Below, one piece after another: positions 25,737-34,113 of a stretch of DNA of 41,209 nt (its first letter is position 1; each line of letters opens with the position of its first letter). Origin of the DNA: Flavobacteriales bacterium. Its GTDB lineage: Bacteria; Bacteroidota; Bacteroidia; JANQJC01. The notes beneath the pieces were generated by a model. The model was not told the DNA's origin. It saw nothing but the letters and a program-made list of their open reading frames with translations, and searched no databases. The stretch spans positions 1-41,209 of the forward strand of contig JANQJC010000075.1 of assembly GCA_028281825.1 (NCBI GenBank), written 5' to 3'. Both the position numbers and the translations under genes were made by a program.

Positions 25737-27464
25737 TTACTTAATCAAATCCTCATTCACTCTCAATGGCCTGTTATTCAGGTACAGGTTCTTAAAGCGG
25801 CCACCAGCCTTGTGGGCCTTACCTCCCGTTATCTCAAAAAATGAGTGCTTCTTATGCACGGTCACTTCGCCAATAGCAGCTCTATCTAGCTTGCCCTGCT
25901 CACACACAAAATCAATCAAGTCCTTCTTTGAAACTGCATCTATACTACCCACATTAATAAAAAACCTTACCATGTCACCATCGTTTCTTCCCTTCTTCCT
26001 GTCACGGCCTTTGTGACGCTCGTCATTCTCAAACCTATCGCCCTTCTTACCCTTCTTCCTTTCAAAGTCTTTCTTCTTGCCGTAGTCGTTCCTTATCTCA
26101 CGCTCTTTGTGTTTCTTTTTCTTTTCGCCCCTGCTGGCAGTATCGTTCAGGTCACGGTCGCTGCCATATCCTTCCATCTGCTTTAATTCCAATGCAATTA
26201 GCTTTTGTACCAGTTCCTCACCTGTCATGTTACCAAGGGTATCAGCTACTACCGCCATCAACTCAGGGTCAACTGTATTAATATCCGCCTCAACCAGGTT
26301 TTCGGCCCATTGCTTCACACGGTTGTTCTTGATATCCTTCATGCTAGGCACGGTAACTTTGGTAAAGCCCACGCCCAACATCTTCTCAAGTTGGCCTACC
26401 TTCCACAACTCCTTGCTACCACTCACAAAAGACAGTGAGATACCCTTCTTACCTGCCCTGGCAGTCCTTCCGCTACGGTGAGTATAGTTGGTAATATCAT
26501 CTGGCAACATAAAGTTGATAACGTGGGTAAGGTCATTCACATCAATACCACGTGCCGCTACGTCAGTAGCTATCAATAGCTTCAAGTGTCTTTCTTTAAA
26601 GCGCCTCATCACTCTGTCGCGCTGTGCCTGGCTCATATCACCATGCAATGCCTCAGCAGGGTATTTGCTCTTCATCAAGTCATCAGCAAGGCTTTGCGTA
26701 CCCAACTTAGTGCGGCAAAACACAATACCATGCATATCAGGCGATTGGTCAATAAAACGCTTCAATGCCTCCACCTTGTCATGCCCCTTCACGGTAGCAA
26801 ATTGGTGGTCTATATTTTGGTTCACCCTTTGTTCGGTATTCACGCTCACTTCCACACGGTCTGCCATGTATTTGGCAACAATACCCTTTATCTCCTTTGG
26901 CATGGTAGCCGAAAATAACCAGGTCGAGTTATCCTTAGCCGTGAAAGAAAGTATCTTATCAATATCCTCCTGAAAACCCATGTTAAGCATCTCATCAGCC
27001 TCATCCAACACCACCAACTCAACCACGCTAAGGTCTAGCGCCCTGCGCTCAACCAGGTCAATCAACCTACCCGGGGTAGCAATCACAATTTGTGGGTTTC
27101 TTCTCAGCCCTTGTATTTGGCCAGATATAGCAGCACCGCCATACACAGGCAACACATTCACCCTTTGCATATATTTTGAGAAAGCCTCCAACTGGCTGGC
27201 TATCTGCTGCCCCAACTCACGAGTAGGTGCCAACACCAATGCTTGCACCCTCTTCTCATCAGGGTTAATAGCCTCCAATAGCGGAAGGCCAAAGGCAGCA
27301 GTTTTACCAGTACCCGTCTGCGCCAGGCCAATAAAGTTTTGGCGGGGTTGCATCAGCACTGGTATGGCTTTGCTTTGAATTTCGGTAGGTGTTACGATAT
27401 TCAAATCGCCAAGTGCCTTCAGCAAGTTAGATGAAAGCCCTAATTGGGAAAATGTATTATTCAA
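25737..27464 (-). CDS. DEAD-box ATP-dependent RNA helicase with DbpA-type RNA-binding domain
   Basis: 575 residues. Q-motif region (F5 to Q30), motif I AQTGTGKT (48-55), PTRELGQQ (80-87), TPGRLID, motif II DEAD (154-157), motif III SAT (185-187), then IATDVAARGID and HRSGRTARAGKKG. After a highly charged Lys/Arg/Glu-rich linker (about 430-495) comes a DbpA-like RNA-binding domain (VRFFINVGSIDAVSKKDLID ... GRFKNLYLNNRPLRV). Such CsdA/DeaD/DbpA-like proteins unwind RNA during ribosome assembly and cold adaptation in the cytoplasm. Promoter -7 box at 27490-27497. Confidence 0.95.
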   Translation of the reverse strand: MNNTFSQLGLSSNLLKALGDLNIVTPTEIQSKAIPVLMQPRQNFIGLAQTGTGKTAAFGLPLLEAINPDEKRVQALVLAPTRELGQQIASQLEAFSKYMQRVNVLPVYGGAAISGQIQGLRRNPQIVIATPGRLIDLVERRALDLSVVELVVLDEADEMLNMGFQEDIDKILSFTAKDNSTWLFSATMPKEIKGIVAKYMADRVEVSVNTEQRVNQNIDHQFATVKGHDKVEALKRFIDQSPDMHGIVFCRTKLGTQSLADDLMKSKYPAEALHGDMSQAQRDRVMRRFKERHLKLLIATDVAARGIDVNDLTHVINFMLPDDITNYTHRSGRTARAGKKGISLSFVSGSKELWKVGQLEKMLGVGFTKVTVPSMKDIKNNRVKQWAENLVEADINTVDPELMAVVADTLGNMTGEELVQKLIALELKQMEGYGSDRDLNDTASRGEKKKKHKEREIRNDYGKKKDFERKKGKKGDRFENDERHKGRDRKKGRNDGDMVRFFINVGSIDAVSKKDLIDFVCEQGKLDRAAIGEVTVHKKHSFFEITGGKAHKAGGRFKNLYLNNRPLRVNEDLIK

Positions 27465-27489
27465 AGGGGGAGTTGTATTAATGAGGGTG

Positions 27490-27497
27490 CAAAGATA
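27490..27497 (-). promoter_or_regulatory. -7 promoter element TATCTTTG of the helicase gene
   Basis: Perfect TAnnTTTG on the minus strand, 25 nt before the ATG at 27464. No clear -33 box at 19 nt. Confidence 0.6.
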
Positions 27498-27718
27498 CCC
27501 TATTTATTGGATTTAACACAGTTTTACAAGTAACAACCCATTATTTTCGACCAATGGGTATTCTTGAGCTACTACGGGTTATTGCTAGAAAAGTTCAAAT
27601 CTTTACTCTGCCTCCCAAACCACTGACCAATGTCACCCCCTACCCATGACCTGTGTTATCGTTTCCATCACTCCTATCAAACATCTTTGCCCACATAAAT
27701 CTACAATACAATTGAGCC

Positions 27719-27898
27719 ATGAAGAATAAACTTATAGGTCTTGCCATTATCACGGTAATCTTTATCATATCATTTACACCTGCCTACCTGACGTTTGATA
27801 TCAATAAGCCTGCTATCCAATTGTTAGCGTTTCTATCATTGATTATAGGCAGTTTAGCGGCATGGCTTATAAGCAATAAAGAGGTAACTCAGGGATAA
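27719..27898 (+). CDS. Small two-helix membrane protein of unknown function
   Basis: 59 codons from ATG 27719 to TAA 27896-27898. Starts MKNKLIGLAIITVIFIIS (helix 1, about 5-22), a short loop with DINKP, a second hydrophobic helix at about 33-51 (IQLLAFLSLIIGSLAAWLIS) and a charged tail NKEVTQG. Composition and codon use look like a real membrane peptide. A near-match -7 box CATCTTTG lies at 27682-27689. The stop codon directly abuts the structured region 27899-28012. Not recognised as any known family; a short chance ORF is the alternative. Confidence 0.55.
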   Translation: MKNKLIGLAIITVIFIISFTPAYLTFDINKPAIQLLAFLSLIIGSLAAWLISNKEVTQG

Positions 27899-28012
27899 GT
27901 TACCTGGCTCTATCCCACAAGGGCCACCCTTCTGAACTGAGGATTAAGGCAAGGGAGCAAAGACACTTGTGGGACATACGGGATGTGTTTATGAGGTCAC
28001 AAACCGTAACCT
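27899..28012 (+). ncRNA. Candidate structured RNA ending in a strong terminator
   Basis: Nested inverted repeats suggest a rod-like RNA: GTTAC/GTAAC outermost (27899-27903 with 28006-28010), a perfect 9-bp helix TCCCACAAG/CTTGTGGGA (27913-27921 with 27966-27974), and CCCTT/AAGGG inside it (27927-27931 with 27951-27955). A large internal loop with a possible small TGTG/CACA hairpin on its 3' side lies between the outer two helices. The terminator at 28013-28065 follows at once. The shape recalls 6S-type RNAs, but I cannot identify a family. It could instead be the structured 3' end of the small-protein mRNA. Confidence 0.35.
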
Positions 28013-28065
28013 AAAAGGAGGCACATAGCAACCCACCCGGAACACGGTTGCTAGCCTCCTTTTTT
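28013..28065. terminator. Strong bidirectional terminator hairpin
   Basis: Outer stem AAAAGGAGGC / GCCTCCTTTT and inner stem TAGCAACC / GGTTGCTA around a 12-nt loop, with a 3-nt bulge. T-run on the plus side and A-run on the other, so it can end both the plus-strand 27719 unit and the minus-strand 28064 gene whose stop codon touches it. Confidence 0.85.
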
Positions 28066-29512
28066 ATTGTTTGATTATCTTAACAGATGTAGCATCATCA
28101 CTACCTAGCAAACTGAGCACATATACCCCGCCTGATAGCTTTCCACCCTCCCAATTTACCTTCACTTTGCCCCTCAAATCTATCTGTGCCACCTCGCACC
28201 CAAGTAAATCACTCACAATAGCATATTTGTAATCATGCCCAATTTCTAATTCAATATTTATCTCATCTACAAATGGATTGGGAAACACTTCTTTTATCGA
28301 TGATTGCTCCGTATCATTTATGCCCACGCCTGACAACCTATATGTTTTAACTTTTCCTGCCCAATCTCCATTAATACGATCCGTTGGTGAACCAACTATA
28401 ATCCTATCTCCAGCAGCGTTTAACTCAATCGCATAACCTGCCAATTCACTCTCCAATTCCCCAATGATGGTATGACTGAGTTGCCAATCATCATTTATCC
28501 ATCTGTATATTCTCACCAGCCCTTTGTTTTCAGGACCCCAATAGGGCACACCAATAGCCAACACTTCACCATTCTCATTCAAGCTCACCACTCCACCGCC
28601 AGAATATTCCGAACCAGCCGATATATCATCCCCCATCTGCGACCATTGTGAACCCGTCCACCCAAACACTCTAACACTACCAGGTGAAGAAGGTGGATTT
28701 ATTAGTTCGTGTCCTAATCCAATGGCAAGAATAGTTCCATTCGCATTAAGACTAACCGTTGAACCCGAAGCAATCCCCCAAGCTTCACCACTAATGTCAG
28801 CCTTTTGCTGCCAATCACTATTTTCATACTTAAAAACTCGGACTCTCCCATTGTTATAGTCTAAACCATCATGAATGGGTGAACCAATAGCAATAACATC
28901 TCCAGTGGAATTTAGACTTAGTGTAAACAATTCCATAAACCAAGATGACTGTGTGGTTTGCTCACTGATAGTATTCCCTTTTTGAGACCATATATTTCCA
29001 TTCCAATGGTATATTTTGGTATAGCCTCCACTTCCATTTCTCACATCGCCACCAAGGGCAACTGTGTTACCGTCAGCGCTCAAAGCAATCCCATCTGAAG
29101 CTGCCACTATATCAAACAATCCCTTTTGTTGCCAACTGCTTCCGTCCCAATAACGCACATGCACACTACTATCATTGGCAATGGCTATGGTATTTCCATC
29201 TGCACTTAATTGTATGTCACCAACAAAATCAATACCTATGCTACCGCCAGGCAGGTGAGATTTAGGCACCCAATCACTGCCATCCCATGAAAAGGTTTTT
29301 ATCACCCTAACTTCTCCAACCCCAGTTATATACTCTTCATCATTCATCGCTATTGTACTACCATCAGCACTCATACTCACCCAGCCACCCAAATAGGTAT
29401 TCTGCTCATACCCCAAAAAGGTACTCCCAAACTGTATCCATGGCTGGCAATAGGTTCCTGGTGAGAAAAAACTGGTTACTAAGAAAGTAAAGGCAAATAA
29501 AACTGGTCTCAT
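28064..29512 (-). CDS. T9SS-secreted protein with beta-propeller-like repeats
   Basis: 482 residues from the ATG at 29512. A longer frame to 29554 exists, but the -7 box at 29539-29546 lies inside it and 29512 opens a good signal peptide (MRPVLFAFTFLVTSFF..). About seven repeats of the form LSADGNTIAIG......VRVYxWxGxxWxQxG follow, typical of FG-GAP/kelch-like propellers. The last 75 residues are a type-A T9SS sorting domain (VFPNPFVDEINIELE, GGVYVLSLLG, SVKIIKQ), so it is exported across the outer membrane by T9SS and probably attached to the surface. Ligand unknown. Confidence 0.88.
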   Translation of the reverse strand: MRPVLFAFTFLVTSFFSPGTYCQPWIQFGSTFLGYEQNTYLGGWVSMSADGSTIAMNDEEYITGVGEVRVIKTFSWDGSDWVPKSHLPGGSIGIDFVGDIQLSADGNTIAIANDSSVHVRYWDGSSWQQKGLFDIVAASDGIALSADGNTVALGGDVRNGSGGYTKIYHWNGNIWSQKGNTISEQTTQSSWFMELFTLSLNSTGDVIAIGSPIHDGLDYNNGRVRVFKYENSDWQQKADISGEAWGIASGSTVSLNANGTILAIGLGHELINPPSSPGSVRVFGWTGSQWSQMGDDISAGSEYSGGGVVSLNENGEVLAIGVPYWGPENKGLVRIYRWINDDWQLSHTIIGELESELAGYAIELNAAGDRIIVGSPTDRINGDWAGKVKTYRLSGVGINDTEQSSIKEVFPNPFVDEINIELEIGHDYKYAIVSDLLGCEVAQIDLRGKVKVNWEGGKLSGGVYVLSLLGSDDATSVKIIKQ

Positions 29513-29538
29513 GGCAGTAAATTGGTTATTAGGCATAT

Positions 29539-29546
29539 CAAATGTA
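29539..29546 (-). promoter_or_regulatory. -7 promoter element TACATTTG
   Basis: Perfect TAnnTTTG on the minus strand, 27 nt before the ATG at 29512; it decides the start codon of the propeller-like protein. Confidence 0.55.
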
Positions 29547-29601
29547 TGAAACAATATTAACTAGAAAAGTTCTGCAACGACCATTTACCATAAAAATCAT
29601 A

Positions 29602-29628
29602 TTGTAAAATATATTTATTTTTTGTAAA
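29602..29628 (+). promoter_or_regulatory. Direct-repeat operator candidate TTGTAAA-N13-TTGTAAA before the small terminase
   Basis: TTGTAAA at 29602 and again at 29622, two helical turns apart. The whole block aligns to 34066-34098 at about 29 of 33 positions, although the two genes are 4.5 kb apart and otherwise unrelated. The second repeat lies 8 nt before the ATG at 29637. Possible target of the HTH protein at 36219-36551. Confidence 0.5.
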
Positions 29629-29636
29629 TTAGTTGC

Positions 29637-30107
29637 ATGACAGCGACTAAGCAAAACCAATTCTGGAAACTCCGCTCAAAGCACGGTAGAGACACCCTAT
29701 TCAGCAACCCACAAACCCTGTGGCAAGCCGCTTGCGAATATTTCCAATGGTGTGATGACAACCCACTATACAGCAGCGAAATGATGAAGGCAGGCCCATT
29801 GAGTGGTGAGTTTGTAAGTATACCACACGCCCGCCCTTATACCATTGAGGGCTTTTGCAGATATTGCGGCACAGGGGTTAACTACCTTCAAAATCTCAAA
29901 AACACGGCTACCCCTGAAATGCAGGAAGTGATTGACATGATACAAGCTACCATTCGTCAGCAAAAGTTTGAAGGTGCAGCAGTAGGCCTTTTCAATTCAG
30001 CCATTATCTCCCGCGATTTAGGCTTGAAAGAATACACCCCACAAAACAGCACCATCCACATCACTGTCGCCAACAACGATGAACGCGAGATAATAGAAGG
30101 ACTGTAA
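29637..30107 (+). CDS. Phage terminase small subunit (gp3-type DNA-packaging protein)
   Basis: 156 residues, full length for the family. Recognised from the opening FWKLRSKHGRDTLF, the LWQAACEYFQWCDDNP segment, RPYTIEGFCRYCG, and the near-invariant QKFEGAAVGLFNSAIISRDL followed by GLKE. These are hallmarks of the gp3-like small terminase that recognises phage DNA and recruits the large subunit for packaging. The next gene but one feature, at 30201, is the large subunit. No frameshift or stop is seen. No other packaging or head genes are near. Confidence 0.88.
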   Translation: MTATKQNQFWKLRSKHGRDTLFSNPQTLWQAACEYFQWCDDNPLYSSEMMKAGPLSGEFVSIPHARPYTIEGFCRYCGTGVNYLQNLKNTATPEMQEVIDMIQATIRQQKFEGAAVGLFNSAIISRDLGLKEYTPQNSTIHITVANNDEREIIEGL

Positions 30108-30109
30108 AC

Positions 30110-30153
30110 CGTCGCTGCGAGCGGGTGATAACCACCGCGGCAATCTCTTGAAC
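30110..30153 (+). repeat. Intergenic repeat fragment after the small terminase
   Basis: Starts 3 nt past the stop with CCGTCGCTGCGAG and ends GGCAATCTCTTGAAC. The first part resembles CCGTCATTGCGAA right after the stop at 34848, the last part CAATCTCTTGTAC after the large terminase (31421). Downstream (30160-30180) GGCTAACAGCTA also matches part of 12948-12962. Confidence 0.4.
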
Positions 30154-30200
30154 AAATATTAGCCGTTAAAGGCTAACAGCTAAATGCTTAAAGCTCATTC

Positions 30201-31370
30201 ATGAAATTCACCTCAGTATTCTGGAAAAACGCCAGGGCCAACACCCGCTTTGTCATCAACCAGGGTGGCACATCATCCTCTAAAACACACTCATTGCTGC
30301 AACTGATGTACCTCAAGGCACTCAATCGCTCACAGCAAGGCAAGTCTATACTTATCTCCGTGCTGGCAGGCACCATGCCCCACCTTCGCAGGGGAGCCAT
30401 GCGTGATTTCCTCAAAATGCTGCAAACCGAAGGCGTGTATGACGAGAGTGCCCACAACCGCTCTGAAGACATCTATCGGGTAGGCAACTCACAAATAGAA
30501 TTCTTTAGTGCCGATGATGCCGCCAAGGTACGTGGCGCCCGCCGTGACTTGCTTTTCATCAATGAGTGCAATAACGTATCCTTTGACGTATTCGAGCAAC
30601 TGGAAGTACGCACCAAAGAACAAGTCTTTCTGGACTACAACCCCGTCACCGAGTTTTGGGTACACCAAAAGATAGCACCTCTAAGCGAAGCCACCTTTAT
30701 CCACAGTACCTATAAAGACAATGACTATCTCGACCCACGAATCGTTCGAAGTATTGAACTACGCAAAAAGATGCCAGGCATGGAAAACTGGTGGCGCATC
30801 TATGGCATGGGGCAAACAGGCCAGTTTGAAGGGCTGATTTACACCAATTGGGAAACAGTAAACGAATTCCCCGCCGATTGCAAATGGATTACCTGTGGTC
30901 TCGACTTTGGCTTTACTAATGACCCAACCGCCTGCATCAAGGTGGGTTACTACGATGGTGCCCTTTGGCTCGACGAACTCTTCTACGATACCAACCTCAC
31001 TAATGGTGATATCTGCCGTCAACTGGCTCAAAGCCACCTACCACCCCATTCTGAAATCATTGCCGATAGCGCCGAACCCAAAAGCATTGAAGAAATACGC
31101 CGTACCGGTTACCACATCAAGCCAGCCATCAAAGGCAGGGACAGTATAGCGGCTGGCATCAGCCTGGTAAAAAGCTACCCACTCAAAATCACCCACACCA
31201 GCACCAACATCATCACCGAGCTACGCAACTACAGCTGGCAAAAAAACAGCAACGGCCAATGGCTCAACACCCCTATCGATAGCCACAACCATGCTATGGA
31301 TGCCCTGCGCTATGCCATTCAATACAAGCTCAATCGGGCGGGCATCAGAGTACCTACCTATCATTTCTAA
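30201..31370 (+). CDS. Phage terminase large subunit (Terminase_3 type)
   Basis: 389 residues, close to full length. ATPase domain: variant Walker A QGGTSSSKT (21-29), Walker B LLFINE (117-122) with catalytic Glu122, and a coupling-type segment LDYNPVTEFWV (144-154). RNase-H-like nuclease: GLDFGFTNDP (233-242, Asp235), ADSAEP (288-293, Asp289) and NHAMDALRYA (363-372, Asp367), so all three metal-binding acidic residues are present. The protein would translocate DNA into a prohead and cut it. There is no portal, protease or capsid gene downstream; an exported non-phage protein follows. Codon use is visibly more GC-rich than in that next gene. Confidence 0.93.
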   Translation: MKFTSVFWKNARANTRFVINQGGTSSSKTHSLLQLMYLKALNRSQQGKSILISVLAGTMPHLRRGAMRDFLKMLQTEGVYDESAHNRSEDIYRVGNSQIEFFSADDAAKVRGARRDLLFINECNNVSFDVFEQLEVRTKEQVFLDYNPVTEFWVHQKIAPLSEATFIHSTYKDNDYLDPRIVRSIELRKKMPGMENWWRIYGMGQTGQFEGLIYTNWETVNEFPADCKWITCGLDFGFTNDPTACIKVGYYDGALWLDELFYDTNLTNGDICRQLAQSHLPPHSEIIADSAEPKSIEEIRRTGYHIKPAIKGRDSIAAGISLVKSYPLKITHTSTNIITELRNYSWQKNSNGQWLNTPIDSHNHAMDALRYAIQYKLNRAGIRVPTYHF

Positions 31371-31420
31371 CTTGCTCGCAGGCAAAGACCCGTAATCTCT
31401 CCACCATTCTGTTTCCTAAA

Positions 31421-31460
31421 CAATCTCTTGTACCTGAATCACCGCACTTCAAGTCAGGTA
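31421..31460 (+). repeat. Inverted repeat and repeat fragment after the large terminase
   Basis: CAATCTCTTGTAC followed by a perfect inverted repeat TACCTGA/TCAGGTA (31431-31437 with 31454-31460). A weak transcription terminator is possible (followed by TTGTTGTT), but the stem is short. Confidence 0.35.
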
Positions 31461-31565
31461 TTGTTGTTCTCCTGCAACCAATTCTATAACAATCATTTGC
31501 ATTTTTGTTAGTAATTCAATATCATTGTTGAGCATTACATTGTTTTACCAACCAAACCAACCGCC

Positions 31566-34058
31566 ATGAAAAGAATTCTCCTCGCTTTTCCAATACTGTT
31601 ATTTTCTTTTTTCACCATCGCCCAAGAGTTAGAACATGAAGCCCCTACGCTACAAGTAGGCTTAAATGGCTTAGGCTTTTCACCAGGTAGCCTAGACGCA
31701 AAACTGGTAATGGAAATAGTAGCAGAAAAACAACAAGAAGTAAAACTTAAAATTGTCCAGAACATGTTTCTAGAAAAAATGGGAGCTACGGGTGGCACTT
31801 TTTATTCATTTGCTGACAATATTGTGAAAAATATCATAGAAGAGCACAACCCCCAGATCAGAACCAAAAAGATTCTAGAAAATGCCGTAAATCTAGTATT
31901 CGTTGTTACGTTTCTTGATTACTACTTGCGTACGCTTGATAATGCCAATAATAAGGATAATCTTGAGAAATTCCTTGAATATTACACAATAGAAAACCCA
32001 ACATATACACAAAAAGGCCTACTGGGCCTGTGGAAGGAAAATAATACCCATCGGAGAGAGAAACGTGTGTTTTATGATGAAAAAAATATCAAAGCCATAG
32101 CTCTTCTTATTGATATGTGTAGTGATGTGATAAAAAACAACGAAAAACTAGAAGAGCTTGGACTCATGCAAACCTCCTATTCTGCATCCTATGATAGGCT
32201 CAATCTATATCTTAATCCAAAAGAGATAAAACCAGCAACAACACAAGCAATTTATGACGACCTTACAAAGAAACTAAACCAAGTAGTCAACTATATAGGT
32301 CTAGCCAATTACTTAACCCAGCAATATAGTTTTCTATACACTGAATTAGGAAGAAGAGGTGTCACAGAAGGAATATCAAAAAAACTCGAACTTTTCGGTG
32401 CAGAAAAAGCCCAATTAATGTTTCAAAAACAAAACTTCAAGTATGAGAAAGAACAATTAGAAAGTACAAAAAACCAATTAATTAACAAAAGAGATAGTTT
32501 TAAAACCTTCAAGAAAAGACGGAAGAAAAAACTTAACAAGGAAATTAGAGAAGTTGATGATAAAATAACCCTTTATGAAAAACAAGCCCAATCCTTTCAG
32601 GATAAGATAGATAAAATAAACAAGGAAATTGGTGAAGGTCTTACCAAAAAGGTAAGTGACATAGAAGAAGAACTGAAAGGACTGAAGAAAAAGCTTGACG
32701 AACAAAAACTTAAACCAGAAGAGGTTATAGCCACCTCAAAAAAGGTTATAGGATACAACGGCGTATACTTTAATGATAATGCTCTAATTACTGGTCCACT
32801 GAACAAAGTGGCAGATAATTTAAAAGAGGTGATAAAGGGCCTAGCCGTGAAAAGTAACACAGATTTGTTATCAGAGGAAAACGCGGAGATGACTAGACTA
32901 GCGGTAAATAACCTTATTGAAATACAAAACTACCTATACAAAACTGTTAATCTACTGGATGGCACAGCTAGAGCTTCAAAAAAAGAAGTTTTAAGCGATG
33001 TAGTTTATAGTTTGTTTACTTGGATATTACCAGAGATAAGGCAATTAGCTTGGGTTAATGCTGAACTGGCAACACAACTAAAAACCCTTCAAGGTATTAC
33101 AGATGACCTAGCAATGGGCCTAATTGCAGATAATCCCAATTTCATAAATCTTAAAAAGGTTTACCCATTCATCAACCTCGCTGGAAAACTCTATGAATTT
33201 AAAGATGCCAAAACATTCTCAGACTACCTGGCATTCATTACCATGCTCGAAGACGTATTCCCAGGTGGACATATAAAAGATGCAGTAGCCACCCTTGTAT
33301 CCTTTGTAAAAGACTATACTGTAATTGAAACAGATGGAAACAACAATGAGTATGTCAGCTTTAATGTAGAAAGTTTTTTAGTAAAACTCCAATCTATTAA
33401 GCCAAATAAACTTAGACGTTTAGGCTTCCAGTTTACTGTTGGTGTTAACCATACCTTCTTTGGCAAAAATGTCACGATAACTACTAGTGACAATTCACTC
33501 ACCAATGTGCGCAACTTCTCCTATGTAGGGGAAAAAATTGGTGTGAAAATAAAAATATTAGATAGGGAATTTTGGATGACACGTAATCCTGGTGAAGTAT
33601 ACAAAAGATACAAATGTGGAAACTGGCTAATAAAAAACACACCTCCCAAGGAACCAGTATTGAGTAATATTTTTCTAAATATTTACGGTTCTGGTATTCT
33701 ATACAACTTAGTGAATACCAGTACCAATGAGGAATTTAAACTTCCGTTAGTAGGTACTGGTTTGGGCTTTACTTTCTTTAACGGCCTCGATATCACCTTC
33801 TCAATGGGCGTACCCATTTTTGATAACAAACCATTTATATCCAAATTAGATTCATACACCGTTAATTACAACAATGGAGAGAGCATGACTTATCGCAAGC
33901 AACTTAACTCCTTCGACTATGCATTCTTCAATGTTGGCTTCGATATCCAATTCACTGAGTATTTGGATAGGTTGAACAAAAGAAGAAAAGCCAACAAAAC
34001 ACAAAAACAATTAGCCAAGGCAGTTGCTGCTCAAGACTCAAAGAATAATCAAAATTAA
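31566..34058 (+). CDS. Large exported coiled-coil protein of unknown function
   Basis: 830 residues. Signal peptide MKRILLAFPILLFSFFTIAQ. The N-terminal half is helical; residues about 275-385 form a long charged coiled coil (KEQLESTKNQLINKRDSFKT, KKKLNKEIREVDDKITLYEK). A helical middle follows, and the last 200 residues look beta-rich with aromatic-ended strands (FQFTVGVNHTFFG, GTGLGFTFFNGLDITFSMG, YAFFNVGFDIQF), like an outer-membrane or surface beta domain, ending in a basic tail. I recognise no family. It is clearly AT-richer than its flanking phage-type genes, which points to separate origin. It sits between the terminase and the 34114 gene on the same strand. Confidence 0.8.
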   Translation: MKRILLAFPILLFSFFTIAQELEHEAPTLQVGLNGLGFSPGSLDAKLVMEIVAEKQQEVKLKIVQNMFLEKMGATGGTFYSFADNIVKNIIEEHNPQIRTKKILENAVNLVFVVTFLDYYLRTLDNANNKDNLEKFLEYYTIENPTYTQKGLLGLWKENNTHRREKRVFYDEKNIKAIALLIDMCSDVIKNNEKLEELGLMQTSYSASYDRLNLYLNPKEIKPATTQAIYDDLTKKLNQVVNYIGLANYLTQQYSFLYTELGRRGVTEGISKKLELFGAEKAQLMFQKQNFKYEKEQLESTKNQLINKRDSFKTFKKRRKKKLNKEIREVDDKITLYEKQAQSFQDKIDKINKEIGEGLTKKVSDIEEELKGLKKKLDEQKLKPEEVIATSKKVIGYNGVYFNDNALITGPLNKVADNLKEVIKGLAVKSNTDLLSEENAEMTRLAVNNLIEIQNYLYKTVNLLDGTARASKKEVLSDVVYSLFTWILPEIRQLAWVNAELATQLKTLQGITDDLAMGLIADNPNFINLKKVYPFINLAGKLYEFKDAKTFSDYLAFITMLEDVFPGGHIKDAVATLVSFVKDYTVIETDGNNNEYVSFNVESFLVKLQSIKPNKLRRLGFQFTVGVNHTFFGKNVTITTSDNSLTNVRNFSYVGEKIGVKIKILDREFWMTRNPGEVYKRYKCGNWLIKNTPPKEPVLSNIFLNIYGSGILYNLVNTSTNEEFKLPLVGTGLGFTFFNGLDITFSMGVPIFDNKPFISKLDSYTVNYNNGESMTYRKQLNSFDYAFFNVGFDIQFTEYLDRLNKRRKANKTQKQLAKAVAAQDSKNNQN

Positions 34059-34065
34059 AATCCAC

Positions 34066-34092
34066 TTGTAAAATATATTCACATTTTGTAAA
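34066..34092 (+). promoter_or_regulatory. Direct-repeat operator candidate TTGTAAA-N13-TTGTAAA before the 34114 gene
   Basis: TTGTAAA at 34066 and 34086, exactly the 20-bp period seen at 29602/29622. The first 14 nt (TTGTAAAATATATT) and the TTTTGTAAATT block are identical in both places. The ATG follows 21 nt after the second repeat. Confidence 0.5.
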
Positions 34093-34113
34093 TTGGCGTC
34101 TAATTCAAAATAG

